From contig JAFRFB010000033.1 in NCBI GenBank assembly GCA_017434555.1, positions 1-64,000 of the forward strand: a stretch of DNA of 64,000 nucleotides, in the 5' to 3' direction. The notes beneath the pieces are model-generated. The model worked only from the letters and a program-made list of their open reading frames with translations. It did not search any database and was not told where the DNA came from. This document shows, piece after piece, positions 16,756-26,128 of this stretch. Numbering within the stretch: position 1 is the stretch's first letter; the number at the start of each line of letters is the position of its first letter. Position numbers and translations under genes: made by a program. Source of the stretch: Methanobrevibacter sp. GTDB lineage: Archaea > Methanobacteriota > Methanobacteria > Methanobacteriales > Methanobacteriaceae.

Positions 16756-17748
16756 ATGTATGATATTGCAATAATAAGTGGAGACGGTATTGGAAAGGAA
16801 GTAATGGAGTCAGCTGAATATTTACTGGACAAACTGGACATAAACTTTAATTTTAATTATGGTGAAGCAGGTTTTGAATGTTTTAATAAAAACGGAACAA
16901 CATTACTTGAAGAAAGCATTAAAATAGCAAAATCCAGCGATGCAACTTTATTCGGCGCCTCAACTTCAACTCCCGGCCAACCAAGTCCAATAATTAATTT
17001 AAGAAAACAACTTGATGTATATGCAAATTTAAGACCGATAAAATCCTATAAAGGCGTTAAATCAATTAAAGACAATATTGACTTTATAATTGTACGTGAA
17101 AATACGGAAGGGTTATACAGCCAGATTGAATATGGTGATGACAATGAGGTAATTGCCGAAAGGGTAATTACAAGGCATGCCAGTGAAAAGATATCTGAAA
17201 TTGCCTTTAAACTAGCCAAAAGAAGAGAAAAGCTGAATAAAGTTACATGCGTTCACAAAAGCAATGTCCTGAAAAAGACTGATGGCGTATTTAAAGAGTC
17301 ATTTTATAAAATAGCTGAAAAATACCCTCAAATCACAACTGAAGACTTTTATGTTGATGCAACTGCAATGTATCTTATTACCAATCCTTTAAACTTTGAT
17401 GTGATTGTTTCAAGCAATCTTTTTGGAGATATCCTATCTGATGAAAGTGCAGGATTAGTAGGAGGATTAGGTCTTGCACCTTCAGGAAATATCGGAGATG
17501 AACATGGATTGTTTGAACCTGTTCACGGCTCTGCACCAGACATTGCAGGAAAAGGCATTGCAAACCCATGTTCCATGATATTGTCAACTGCCATGATGCT
17601 TGATTATATTGGCGAAAAGGAAACTGCCATGAAAATCAATAAAGCCGTTGAAGACGTTGTTGGTCGAGGAAAAGTTTTAACTCCGGATTTAGGCGGAAAT
17701 GCAAAAACAATGGAAATGACTGAAGAAATTGTCAAAGAGTTGATTTAA
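16756..17748 (+). CDS. Isopropylmalate/homoisocitrate dehydrogenase family (LeuB/AksF-type)
   Basis: NAD-dependent beta-decarboxylating dehydrogenase of 330 residues. Visible motifs: GDGIGKEV, the Arg-rich LRKQLDVYANLRPIK substrate loop, RENTEGLYSQIEYG, VHKSNVLKKTDG, and the signature NLFGDILSDESAGLVGGLGLAPSGNIG. EPVHGSAPDIAGKGIANP closes the NAD site. In methanogens the family makes leucine (LeuB) and, for coenzyme B, homoisocitrate chain extension (AksF); sequence alone does not separate the two. Its TAA/ATG junction overlaps the next gene, so the two form a coupled operon. Confidence 0.88.
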   Translation: MYDIAIISGDGIGKEVMESAEYLLDKLDINFNFNYGEAGFECFNKNGTTLLEESIKIAKSSDATLFGASTSTPGQPSPIINLRKQLDVYANLRPIKSYKGVKSIKDNIDFIIVRENTEGLYSQIEYGDDNEVIAERVITRHASEKISEIAFKLAKRREKLNKVTCVHKSNVLKKTDGVFKESFYKIAEKYPQITTEDFYVDATAMYLITNPLNFDVIVSSNLFGDILSDESAGLVGGLGLAPSGNIGDEHGLFEPVHGSAPDIAGKGIANPCSMILSTAMMLDYIGEKETAMKINKAVEDVVGRGKVLTPDLGGNAKTMEMTEEIVKELI

Positions 17749-19217
17749 TGTTAAATATTACTACATTTTTAGATGCAAATTCAAAAAGACTGGATAAAAA
17801 AGTATTATACAATCCCAGAAGTGGTGAAAAATACTCATCAGGAGAAATATTGTCAATAGTATCCGAAGTCGGCCGCCAGTTAAAATCATCAGGTATCGAT
17901 AAAGGAGACAGAGTCATAATTTATTTAAATAACTCATGCGAATACCTATTTTCACTTTTTGCAATATGGAGAATCGGAGCAATAGCAATACCAACAAACA
18001 GAGTCTTTACAGCCTCAGAACTGGAATACATTGTCAGTGACTCACAGGCCAAATTAATGATTACAGATGATGAAGCAAAGGATTTAATTGACATTAAAAC
18101 ATATGTCCCCCATGATTTAAATGAATATAAGAATTGTGAAGTCCTTGATGCCTCAAATACCGATTGGGATGATTTATGTCAGCTCCAATACACTTCAGGT
18201 ACAACAGGTAAACCAAAAGGTGCAATGTTAACTCACGGGAATTATTTTACAGCAATTCATAATGAATGTGATGTATTAACTTTAAAGCAGGACGATATTT
18301 TCCTGGGAATTTATCCTATGGCACATGTAGGTCTTTCATGGGCAATAGCTGCCTTGAGAGCTGCCGCATATTATATTATGATTGAACAGTTTGATTTGGA
18401 TGAATACCTGAAATTATGCCAAAAAGAAAATGTCACCGTTTTAACCGGAATGCCTCCAGTTATTCATTCACTTACAACAATGGATAAAACAGAGGAACTG
18501 GAAAGTGTTCGTGAAATAATCAGCGGCGGAGGACCACTCCATAAAAAAATCTGGAAAGAATTCCACGAAACCTATGGAATACCAATCATTAATGCCTATG
18601 GACTTTCAGAGAGTATCGTAATTGGAACCGGAACGGTAATCAGACCCGAAGATTATCGTGAAGCGGACAGATTTGAAAGTGTTGGCCACCCAGTTTGTTT
18701 TTCTGAAGTAAAAATCGTTGATGAGATTGATTCAACAAAGACCCTGGAAAAATACGAACAAGGAGAAATTGCTTTAAGAGGACCTGCCATTGCAAAAGGA
18801 TACTGGAGAAGAGAAAAACAAACCATAGAAACATTTTTGGATGACGGATGGTTTTTAACTGGAGATATAGGATATCTTGATGAGGATAACCGTTTATTCA
18901 TTACTGACCGTAAAAAGGACATGATTGTAATGAGCGGCTGGAAAATATACCCAACGGAAGTGGAGGAAGTATTAATTAAATATCCGAAACTTAAAGAAAT
19001 AGCTGTTTTCAGTGTTGATGATTCTCACCGAGGAGAGCTTCCTGTAGCTGCTGTTGTCTGGAAAGATACGCCAGATCATGATGGTTTAATCAACTTTGCA
19101 CGTGAAAACTTATCCCGTTATAAAGTTCCAAGAAAGATTTATGACTTGGACGAGCTTCCAAGAGTTAACGGATGGAAACTCCTTAGAAGAGAATTAAGAG
19201 AAAAGTTTAAAAATTAA
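17748..19217 (+). CDS. Acyl-CoA ligase / AMP-forming synthetase
   Basis: ANL-superfamily enzyme, 489 residues. Core motifs: A3 loop LQYTSGTTGKPKGAML (about 141-157), INAYGLSES (A5), TGDIGYLDEDNRLFITDRKKDM (A7/A8), and the catalytic Lys of A10 in RVNGWKLLRREL. The region before A3 is shorter than usual. It would activate a carboxylate with ATP and CoA; the substrate is unknown. Start overlaps the last base of the dehydrogenase gene, so coupled translation suggests a shared pathway. Ends in a perfect hairpin terminator. Confidence 0.88.
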   Translation: MLNITTFLDANSKRLDKKVLYNPRSGEKYSSGEILSIVSEVGRQLKSSGIDKGDRVIIYLNNSCEYLFSLFAIWRIGAIAIPTNRVFTASELEYIVSDSQAKLMITDDEAKDLIDIKTYVPHDLNEYKNCEVLDASNTDWDDLCQLQYTSGTTGKPKGAMLTHGNYFTAIHNECDVLTLKQDDIFLGIYPMAHVGLSWAIAALRAAAYYIMIEQFDLDEYLKLCQKENVTVLTGMPPVIHSLTTMDKTEELESVREIISGGGPLHKKIWKEFHETYGIPIINAYGLSESIVIGTGTVIRPEDYREADRFESVGHPVCFSEVKIVDEIDSTKTLEKYEQGEIALRGPAIAKGYWRREKQTIETFLDDGWFLTGDIGYLDEDNRLFITDRKKDMIVMSGWKIYPTEVEEVLIKYPKLKEIAVFSVDDSHRGELPVAAVVWKDTPDHDGLINFARENLSRYKVPRKIYDLDELPRVNGWKLLRRELREKFKN

Positions 19218-19252
19218 TTAAAGTTAGAAATTAATCTAACTTTAACTATTTT
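19218..19252 (+). terminator. Terminator of the acyl-CoA ligase operon
   Basis: TTAAAGTTAGA (19218-19228), loop AATTAA, TCTAACTTTAA (19235-19245): a perfect 11-bp stem directly after the TAA stop, followed by CTATTTTTG. Confidence 0.8.
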
Positions 19253-19370
19253 TGCTGCATTGCCTTAGCATATATCATTTAAATTTAAACGTTTAAATCG
19301 TTAGCCATGACCTGAAGGCTGAATTTATTCAAAAAACTGATTTTAGAGTTTTAACACAATGCAACATTTG
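19253..19370. repeat. Possible small inverted-repeat element or IS end relic
   Basis: A 118-nt noncoding segment bounded by imperfect inverted termini: GCTGCATTGCCTTA near 19254-19267 and, on the opposite strand, GTTGCATTGTGTTA near 19365-19352. The core of seven bases, TGCATTG and CAATGCA, pairs exactly. This could be a miniature element or a decayed insertion-sequence end; nothing in it codes. The rest of the gap up to argB at 19490 shows no other structure. Confidence 0.3.
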
Positions 19371-19490
19371 TTTTAAAATGAATAATAAAACCTTCAATTT
19401 ATTGTTTTACAATATATTATTTAAGTTTTATAGAAATTAATCCGGTAAAAAAAGGATTGGGAGGTAAAATTGTCCCAACACATAAAAATT

Positions 19491-20360
19491 CTACTTATAA
19501 ATCATTGTTCCAATGCCATTGGTAGTGAAAATTTCAAATAAAAGAGAGTGTTCTTTACGTCCGTCAATAATATGGCATGATTTAACACCATTTTCAATTG
19601 CTCTAACACAGGTTTCAATTTTTGGAATCATACCACCAGTTAGTATACCCTGTTCTATTAATTCCGGAACCTCACTGATTCTGATTTGTTTAATTAGAGA
19701 ATCGGGATCACTAGGATCTCTTAAAACACCCGGAACATCAGTTAGAATAATTAATTTTTCGGCATCAACAGCGCCTGCAACCTCACCTGCTGCAGTATCT
19801 GCATTAAGATTTAAACTAGTACCATCTTCTGCAATACCAATTGGAGAAATTACTGGAATATAATCGTTTTCAACAAACATATCAAGTATATCAGTGTTTA
19901 TACAGTCAACTTCACCGACTAAACCTAAATCTACTTCTCCACCTATTCCATCAATTTTACTGGCTCCTTTTCTGTGAGCGAAAATTAAACTGGAATCCTT
20001 ACCGGATACGCTTATTGCATCACCGTCATGTTTAATTAACTCAGAAACTATTTCAGTACTGATTTTACCTACAAGAACCATTTCAATAATTTCCATGGTT
20101 TCTTCATCGGTGACCCTTAAACCTTCTATAAATTCAGGCTCTTTTCCTAATTTATCCATTGAACGGGAGATTTCAGGACCTCCTCCATGAACAATAATAG
20201 GTTTCATTCCAACATATTTTAGTAAAACCGTGTCACGAGCCGTGGAAGACATTGCTTCATCATCAATCATAGCATGTCCGCCATACTTAATTAAAATCTT
20301 CTTATTGTGAAACTTTTTAATATATGGTAAAGCTTCAATCAAAACATCAATATCTTTCAT
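19491..20360 (-). CDS. argB: Acetylglutamate kinase
   Basis: Second enzyme of ornithine/arginine synthesis, phosphorylating N-acetylglutamate. Shows the kinase glycine loop [23 protein letters not shown], and the [30 protein letters not shown] region of the amino-acid-kinase fold. Start at [11 protein letters not shown] (289 residues), preceded by AGTAGTGATAAA; a longer reading frame begins 60 bases upstream but has no ribosome site. Separated from argJ by 6.8 kb on the same strand. Confidence 0.96.
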   Translation of the reverse strand: MKDIDVLIEALPYIKKFHNKKILIKYGGHAMIDDEAMSSTARDTVLLKYVGMKPIIVHGGGPEISRSMDKLGKEPEFIEGLRVTDEETMEIIEMVLVGKISTEIVSELIKHDGDAISVSGKDSSLIFAHRKGASKIDGIGGEVDLGLVGEVDCINTDILDMFVENDYIPVISPIGIAEDGTSLNLNADTAAGEVAGAVDAEKLIILTDVPGVLRDPSDPDSLIKQIRISEVPELIEQGILTGGMIPKIETCVRAIENGVKSCHIIDGRKEHSLLFEIFTTNGIGTMIYK

Positions 20361-20465
20361 TTTATCACTACTATTTAATATTGAATTTATTATTAATAAG
20401 TATTTAGATGAAAAAACCACCTGTAAAAATAATTTTTAAAAAAAAAAGTTAGGAGAGGTTAACTC

Positions 20466-20714
20466 CTATAATCCACATTTGAATTTGAATCTGTACTCTT
20501 GGTTAACAATTTCCATTCCTTCAAATGAACCTTTTAAAATATCTGCAACTTTTTGTAAGTCTTCAGCCGTTATTTGACTACCGTTAGCAACTGGAGAGAA
20601 AAATGTAATCTCATCATCAGTAATAAGGTAGTTCAAAAGTTTTGTGCCTTCTTTTTGATACTTTTCTACGATTGCTAAAATTTCTTCTTCGATAGCTTTG
20701 TCAAGGTTTGCCAT
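20466..20714 (-). CDS. Small conserved-looking protein, unknown
   Basis: 82 residues, soluble, starting MANLDKAIEEEIL with an N-terminal amphipathic helix, then beta-like strands. The start is fixed by GGTGAT 4 nt upstream of the ATG; the upstream GTG is part of that site. No cysteines besides one near the end and no recognisable domain. Lies between argB and a membrane-protein gene on the same strand. Confidence 0.65.
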   Translation of the reverse strand: MANLDKAIEEEILAIVEKYQKEGTKLLNYLITDDEITFFSPVANGSQITAEDLQKVADILKGSFEGMEIVNQEYRFKFKCGL

Positions 20715-20751
20715 ATTAATCACCTTAATAGTTAGTTAACTGATGTAGTAT

Positions 20752-21342
20752 TTAAACTTTTTTAACTAAAAAGACACCAGTGATAAATGACCATAAAATC
20801 AGCGTATAGACCGATAATCTTTCAAGAATCGGCATATAAACACTTTCCACATTAAAAAACATTATCCAAAAGGCAATCAACCCTATGATTCCTAAAACAA
20901 GTGTGATTTTTTGATAGTTTTCAAATTCATCCATTGATCGGGCAATTAAAACAAGTAAAATATTGCCTCCCAAAATTGCCATTACAGCTCCCAGAGTATG
21001 ATAACCTGAAGTTAAAGGATTACCTCCATGGATTAGACCAACGATAATTACACCTAAAGAGGTTATTAACGTAAAAATGTAAAAAACAGTCCGGTTTTTA
21101 ACTATAAAATCCTTGAACTTATAAAAATTGCCGAATATTAACGTCAGACCTATTAAAATGAATGCTGAGTTCATCAGCCAAAAAAGTGGTGAATTGGAAT
21201 TTGGTATTCCCAGTGAGGAAATAGTATTGAACAGATAAGTATTAACTAAAGAAGCATTGAAAAAAGTTGCAGAAATAGCTTCAGCAATCAGATAATACAG
21301 ACTGCCAATTAAAAATATGATTCCGGCAACTTTAGCTTTCAT
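20752..21342 (-). CDS. DUF998 family membrane protein
   Basis: 196 residues with about six hydrophobic helices: GIIFLIGSLYYLIAEAI at the start, LMNSAFILIGLTLIFG, FTLITSLGVIIVGLIHGG, MAILGGNILLVLIAR and ILWSFITGVFLV at the end. The order and a GG-H-LG motif between helices 4 and 5 fit DUF998, an uncharacterised archaeal and bacterial membrane family. Its start codon lies 2 nt from the stop of the SAP-domain gene upstream, so the pair is an operon. Confidence 0.7.
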   Translation of the reverse strand: MKAKVAGIIFLIGSLYYLIAEAISATFFNASLVNTYLFNTISSLGIPNSNSPLFWLMNSAFILIGLTLIFGNFYKFKDFIVKNRTVFYIFTLITSLGVIIVGLIHGGNPLTSGYHTLGAVMAILGGNILLVLIARSMDEFENYQKITLVLGIIGLIAFWIMFFNVESVYMPILERLSVYTLILWSFITGVFLVKKV

Positions 21343-21344
21343 AA

Positions 21345-22220
21345 TTAAATCCCGAACTTCTTATTGAAGTATTTTTCTTTTAAATCGAAGTTTAACTCAT
21401 CAAGGTCTGCACCTGAAATTGCCTTTTGCAAAATCTTGTAAGAAGTCTTTTTAGGTACAGTGATGTTTGTAACATGAGATTTTGCCCAGATTTTATCAAA
21501 TCTTTTCTTTAAGCTTCCAAAGTCAAATTTAGCCAAGACATTTCTTAAGTTTATGATATTTGCCTCATTAATAATATCATAAGTAGCATAGGTTTGAGCA
21601 TCCATAACAATCGGATTTAAACCTAAGATGTACCTTTGAAGATCATAATCAAGGAATGATTCATAATCTCTATCATATGCATAAACATGTGCCTTTGCGG
21701 ATAATGCGTCAATGAATACCAGGAACTGGTTAGCCATTAATGCCCTTGAAATGATTTCATCACAGAAATTCAAGGCTGTTTTTACATCGTCTTCAGATGA
21801 TGTTTTCACATAAGTTTCATAATCTTCAAATCTGAATGCAACAAGTGCAAACATGTATAAATCTATCCAGGAGTTTTCTTCAATAAATTCCTTTGCCTTA
21901 TCTGTTAATTCATAATCTCCTGAGTTTTCACTTAAAACAGGCAATATTCTTTCAACAAGTTCCTGTTTTTTACCTGAAACTTTCAAACCGTTTTCCTTTA
22001 ACAGTTCTTTTAATTGAGCTACAGTATATTTTTTGGAAATGCTTTCGGCAGTTACATTACCCCCCTCGCCTGCAAGGTAACCGTTTTCAACCAAATAACT
22101 TATACAGTCTTCAGCAGATGGAAAAGTTCCAAAATTGCCTTGCTTTAAAATATCATCAAGCTCGTAACCACTATTTAAAAAATTCAAAACATTAAAAACT
22201 TCTAATTTTTGTTCACTCAC
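21345..22220 (-). CDS. SAP-domain protein, unknown function
   Basis: 291 residues. A SAP-type DNA-binding motif is visible at about 63-98: KYTVAQLKELLKENGLKVSGKK...LVERILP. The rest is helical with no enzyme signature and an acidic-to-basic C-terminus. SAP motifs bind AT-rich DNA or nucleic-acid complexes and occur as accessory modules; here the catalytic partner is missing. Operon with the DUF998 gene. Confidence 0.65.
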   Translation of the reverse strand: MSEQKLEVFNVLNFLNSGYELDDILKQGNFGTFPSAEDCISYLVENGYLAGEGGNVTAESISKKYTVAQLKELLKENGLKVSGKKQELVERILPVLSENSGDYELTDKAKEFIEENSWIDLYMFALVAFRFEDYETYVKTSSEDDVKTALNFCDEIISRALMANQFLVFIDALSAKAHVYAYDRDYESFLDYDLQRYILGLNPIVMDAQTYATYDIINEANIINLRNVLAKFDFGSLKKRFDKIWAKSHVTNITVPKKTSYKILQKAISGADLDELNFDLKEKYFNKKFGI

Positions 22221-22479
22221 TTAAACACCTTTTTACTTTTAAGTAATATTATTATATATGTTTTTAGTTAATTTAATACTTTACTAAGAAATTATTTTTG
22301 ACATTACCAAAAACAAAATTCTTTCAGGTCAATTTTACCTCATAATTATAATATTGCTTTGAGCTTATTTTTTTGTATAAAGATAGAATATTGTAGCAAT
22401 TTAGACTATACTAATTTATAAACCTTAAAATACAATATTACTAATTACAAAAATATTAAAAAGAAAAAGGTGATATTTA

Positions 22480-23022
22480 ATGTATGAAAAAAATGACGAA
22501 AAAATAAGCCATACACTGATAGAAAATATCTTTGGCGACTATAGAAAAATCGTTGGAAAGGCATCAGATGAAGTCCATAATATAGCAAGAGCCCATGAGA
22601 TTCAGGCCGATATCTACAGGACAGAAGATGATGAACTGATTTCATTTACAATAACCAAAGGAGACATTGGAAATGCTGAAATGGAAAAATACAAGAAATA
22701 TGGTGAGGAATTATATGAATTAAATGGGAAACTGATTTGCATTTATATTTTGGGCTCCACACACTCGAAATTTAAAGCGACAAAAGATATTGAATCTGAA
22801 GCACCCATTCTAATAAACGTCTCAATTATGAAGTACTCAAGTGCATATGACACATTAAGACATATTTCAGGTCTTGTTGAAAGCCGTCAAAAGCTTGATA
22901 GTGATGATTTGCATGCATTGAAAATGATTCCCTCTATGGGACCTCCGGAAGATAAGAGAAACTTGAGATTTGAATGTCTTGAATTATGGAAAACAATAAC
23001 TAGAAAAGGATTGATAAAATGA
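22480..23022 (+). CDS. PD-(D/E)XK-like paralogue 1, divergent
   Basis: 180 residues, related to the two following proteins over their whole length: an N-terminal helix ending DYRKIVGKASDE, a central EIQADIYRTEDDELISFTITKGDI strand pair and a C-terminal DLHALKMIPSM...LRFECLELW box. In the other copies the central part reads GELIDLEYQ, resembling the D...ExQ core of Rpn/PD-(D/E)XK nucleases; here the Glu and Gln are replaced (SFTITK), so a nuclease role is unlikely. GGTGAT site. Overlaps the next gene (ATGA). Function unknown. Confidence 0.65.
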   Translation: MYEKNDEKISHTLIENIFGDYRKIVGKASDEVHNIARAHEIQADIYRTEDDELISFTITKGDIGNAEMEKYKKYGEELYELNGKLICIYILGSTHSKFKATKDIESEAPILINVSIMKYSSAYDTLRHISGLVESRQKLDSDDLHALKMIPSMGPPEDKRNLRFECLELWKTITRKGLIK

Positions 23023-23405
23023 ATGAAGAAGAAATAAAATTAATAAGAAAAGCATTTAAGGATGAGCGCAAAATCGTTGAAAGGACACCTGATGAAATGA
23101 GAAGTGTTGACAAAAAGTTTTATCAAGGAGGATCTGTCTATACAACAGAAGACGGAGAGTTAATCGATTTGGAAATTCAGGAACGGGATTATGATATCGA
23201 AGACCACGTGAACTACATTGAGTTTGCAGAAGCATTGTATGAAAAAACCAAAAGACGGGTGAATGTTTATGTTTACTGTGCCCCTTCTATAAAAATAAAT
23301 ATTCAGCTTTATGAAATTCCATCCGAAGCTGACTTTAAAATAAGATTGGCCCAGCTTAAAAGTGGATCAAAGATAAAGAGGCTAAAATCAATATTAAAAA
23401 AATAA
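23019..23405 (+). CDS. PD-(D/E)XK-like paralogue 2, C-terminally short
   Basis: 128 residues, clearly homologous to the 175-residue copy at 23871, sharing FYQGGSVYTTEDGELIDLEIQERDYD and the EALYEKTKRRVNVYVYC segment. It lacks the last 40-50 residues of its relatives (the MIP box), ending in a basic KRLKSILKK. The D...ExQ motif is intact. The frame beyond the stop carries a different gene relic, suggesting the 3' end was replaced by a rearrangement. Confidence 0.65.
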   Translation: MNEEEIKLIRKAFKDERKIVERTPDEMRSVDKKFYQGGSVYTTEDGELIDLEIQERDYDIEDHVNYIEFAEALYEKTKRRVNVYVYCAPSIKINIQLYEIPSEADFKIRLAQLKSGSKIKRLKSILKK

Positions 23406-23590
23406 ATCATGCCAGAAATGGAAACGGTTTGGATTGGTGCGTGTTTACCCACAAAGACAAAGGAGTTAAAATATATGAGAAATACAACGAAATTTCTTCT
23501 AACATGATTTTAAGTGTTTTTTCGAGAGAGTCAATATGTATAGGTGAACAGAATGTTAAGCAATTTACGTGTTTGTCGTATCGGTGTTAA
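23405..23590 (+). pseudogene. Gene relic, 3' fragment of a lost coding sequence
   Basis: After the stop at 23403-23405 a 61-codon open stretch reads NHARNGNGLDWCVFTHKDKG, then a KIYEKYNEISSNMI segment and a decayed end, stopping at 23590. No start codon or ribosome site precedes it and the composition is protein-like, so it looks like the remnant of a degraded gene of unknown type. The rest of the gap to 23870 holds two TATA boxes (near 23701 and 23807) serving the downstream gene and no other gene. Confidence 0.4.
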
Positions 23591-23870
23591 TATGAATGCA
23601 AAAAGATTTTTTCAAACTTTTCCAATCCTCACCTCCATTTTCACAGATGTGTTTTAACCACATGGTAAACACATTGTGTAATAGTATATTGTGTATAAGT
23701 GGTATATAAATCTTTTGTGCAAAAAAATTTACCTATGATAAAAAAATTCTATTATAGCCATAATATCCAAATAAGTAAGTAAAATTGATCTAAAAAGAAA
23801 CTTAATAATTTATAAGTCATTAAAGACAATAATAAATATTACAATCAAGTTAAAAAGAGGTTTGATAAAA

Positions 23871-24398
23871 ATGGATAAAGAAAATATTGACTACGAAATT
23901 AAAATAATTAAAGATGCATTTAATGAAAAAAGAAATATAATAGGTTATGCACCTGAAGAAAAGATAAAAGTAAATAAAGACTGTCATCAAGGAGGAGACA
24001 TATTTATAACTGATGAAGGAGAATTGATTGATTTGGAATATCAGATGAGGGATTTTGATGAAGAAGAACTTGCAAAATACGTAGAACTAGCGGAAGAACT
24101 TTATGAAAAAAATAAAGTATCAATCACCATTTATGTATTGTGCCCAAGAACTCTAAAAGTAATCGCTCCCGAATGTACAATCAAATCAGAAGCCGAATTC
24201 ACAATAAAACTGGCATGTTGGGGTGAAAATCCGGCATATGAGCGATTTTTTCAAATAAAAGAAAAAGTTGAAAAAAATATACAAATTAGTGATGATGACA
24301 TAACCGCTCTTGAAATGATTCCTTTAAGGGTTCCAAAAGAAGAAAGAAAAACTTTTAGAGTGGAATGCTTTAAACTCTTAAATAAAGCAATTAAATAA
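23871..24398 (+). CDS. PD-(D/E)XK-like paralogue 3, intact
   Basis: 175 residues. Contains CHQGGDIFITDEGELIDLEY with QMRDFDEEELAKYVEL following, the pattern D...E-x-Q seen in Rpn/PDDEXK_2-type nucleases, then IYVLCPRTLK and a C-terminal DDDITALEMIPLRVP box shared with paralogue 1. Start at MDKENIDYE, with GAGGTTTGAT upstream. Convergent with the tarJ-like gene, one base apart. Membership in the nuclease superfamily is an inference from motif spacing. Confidence 0.65.
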   Translation: MDKENIDYEIKIIKDAFNEKRNIIGYAPEEKIKVNKDCHQGGDIFITDEGELIDLEYQMRDFDEEELAKYVELAEELYEKNKVSITIYVLCPRTLKVIAPECTIKSEAEFTIKLACWGENPAYERFFQIKEKVEKNIQISDDDITALEMIPLRVPKEERKTFRVECFKLLNKAIK

Positions 24399-24399
24399 C

Positions 24400-25416
24400 C
24401 TAAATTTCCCATTTTAAAATAGTTTTTCCAAAGTCTGAAATGTAATCCTTATCAAAAGATGTTTTTAAATCATCAATTGATCTGATTTCACAGACATTTG
24501 TAATCAATTTAGACAAATAGCTGAAAAGTTGAGGATTGTTATGAAGGATACTTACAACACCTTCAAAATCTTCTCTTTCAGAGCGGCTGTTTCCCTGTAA
24601 TGTCAATCCCTTTTCAAGAACCATACGCGTATTGACAGGTATAGGGTATTCGCTTACACCAAAGAGGTTGATTGTTCCCTGAGGATTTATCAAATCAATA
24701 ATCTGTTCAATAGCTGACTGGGAAGCAGCAGAACCAACACATTCAAATGCATGATCAATTTTTAAATCCTTTGGAACGTCATGGATTAAATAAATATCAT
24801 CAGCAAATGAAAAAAGGTTCAAGTTTTCAACATGCTTTCCGAAAACTATTACCTTTGATTCAGGACACATCTGCTTTAAAAAAAGTGCTGTAATGTAGCC
24901 CAGATTTCCATCACCCCAAACTCCCAAAACATTTGAAAACGGAGTTTTGAACTCTTTGAACTTCATTATCCCCTGATAGGCAACAGTCATTAATTCTATA
25001 AATGCAGAGACTTTCAAATCAAAATCATCGGGCAGGCTGACCAGCCGGTCATGATTCAAACTGACCAAATCACGTGTAAAACCGTCGAACCCACTTCCTC
25101 TGAATTTAGACAACTTTGAGTAATTGGCACGGTATCCGTCATCCCCCAAAGGAGTGTTCGGTATCATTACAACTTTATCTCCAGGACTAAAGACATTTTC
25201 ATTATCAGAGATGACTTCGCCGACCGCTTCATGAATTAAAGCCATAGGCAATTTTTCTGTTAGAATATCTGAAGGTCTGGAACCCTGATAATACCTTTGG
25301 TCTGCCTGACAAATTGATAAATAGGTTGGCCTTACAATAACGCCGTCTAATTCAACCTCCTCAATAGCTTCCTCAAAGAATTTCGGAGATTTCAATCTAT
25401 AAATAATGTTAATCAT
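24400..25416 (-). CDS. Ribulose-5-phosphate reductase-like (TarJ-type)
   Basis: 338-residue zinc-type alcohol dehydrogenase fold. Near identity to the TarJ pattern: RPTYLSICQADQRYYQGSRP at the start, LPMALIHEAVGEV, VVMIPNTPLGDDG, WGDGNLGYITALFLK (NADPH site), FECVGSAASQSAIEQ and LEKGLTLQGNSRS. TarJ reduces ribulose 5-phosphate to ribitol 5-phosphate. Overlaps the tarI-like gene by 8 bases. Expected to supply CDP-ribitol for a surface glycan; the acceptor is unknown in this organism. Confidence 0.88.
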   Translation of the reverse strand: MINIIYRLKSPKFFEEAIEEVELDGVIVRPTYLSICQADQRYYQGSRPSDILTEKLPMALIHEAVGEVISDNENVFSPGDKVVMIPNTPLGDDGYRANYSKLSKFRGSGFDGFTRDLVSLNHDRLVSLPDDFDLKVSAFIELMTVAYQGIMKFKEFKTPFSNVLGVWGDGNLGYITALFLKQMCPESKVIVFGKHVENLNLFSFADDIYLIHDVPKDLKIDHAFECVGSAASQSAIEQIIDLINPQGTINLFGVSEYPIPVNTRMVLEKGLTLQGNSRSEREDFEGVVSILHNNPQLFSYLSKLITNVCEIRSIDDLKTSFDKDYISDFGKTILKWEI

Positions 25417-26122
25417 GATTTGTTTCCTTTAAAATTGTATTAGCTAATTTCAAGTCATATGGATATGTAATTTTAATATTTGTTATTTCACCCTTTACAA
25501 GATGCACATCTTCACCTTTAAGAACAAATATTTTACATGCATCTGTTAATATATTAGTCTCCTCATCACTTAAACTATTTATTAACTCAGATAACTTATT
25601 GATTTTGAAACTTTGTGGAGTCTGACCCTGATAGAAATTGTCCCTTATCGGAATATCTGATATTATTTTTGAATCAACACTTTCAACAATCGTATCTGTT
25701 GCCGGAACAACGGTATCGCATGCTCCAAATTCTTTTGCAGCATTAATATTGTCCTCAATAATACGATGAGTTACAAATGGACGTACAGAATCATGTGTGA
25801 CGATTACAGTATCATCACCAATTTCAAAATTTTCCTTAATATATTCAATGGAATTTATTAAAGTGTCATTTCTTGTATCACCGCCTTTTAAAACAATGAT
25901 GTTATCGTTTTCACCAAAATACTCCTTTATCAAATTTTTAGTGTGATTAACAAAGCTTTGTGGAGATAAAACAAGAATTTTATCAAATTTAGAATTAATA
26001 ACAAACTTTTCAATCGTGTGGATGATAACCGGCTTATCACCTAAAGTTAAAAACTGTTTAGGTGTATCAGTGCCACCCATTCTTGATCCTATTCCGCCTG
26101 CCAATATAGCTGCAAAAATCAT
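25409..26122 (-). CDS. Ribitol/sugar-alcohol-5-phosphate cytidylyltransferase (TarI/IspD family)
   Basis: 237 residues. IspD-family signature: AAILAGGIGSRMGGTDTPKQFL, VTHDSVRPFVTHRIIEDN, and QGQTPQSFKINKL. IspD proper makes CDP-methylerythritol, but archaea make isoprenoids from mevalonate and the gene is coupled to a tarJ homologue, so ribitol-5-phosphate (CDP-ribitol synthesis) is the better call. SD-type AAAAGGAG precedes it. Operon: methyltransferase, tarI-like, tarJ-like. Confidence 0.88.
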   Translation of the reverse strand: MIFAAILAGGIGSRMGGTDTPKQFLTLGDKPVIIHTIEKFVINSKFDKILVLSPQSFVNHTKNLIKEYFGENDNIIVLKGGDTRNDTLINSIEYIKENFEIGDDTVIVTHDSVRPFVTHRIIEDNINAAKEFGACDTVVPATDTIVESVDSKIISDIPIRDNFYQGQTPQSFKINKLSELINSLSDEETNILTDACKIFVLKGEDVHLVKGEITNIKITYPYDLKLANTILKETNHD

Positions 26123-26128
26123 TTTATA

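Noticed and set aside
25409-26122. IspD of the methylerythritol pathway
   Set aside because: Archaea use mevalonate, and the gene is coupled to a TarJ-like gene, which points to ribitol phosphate.
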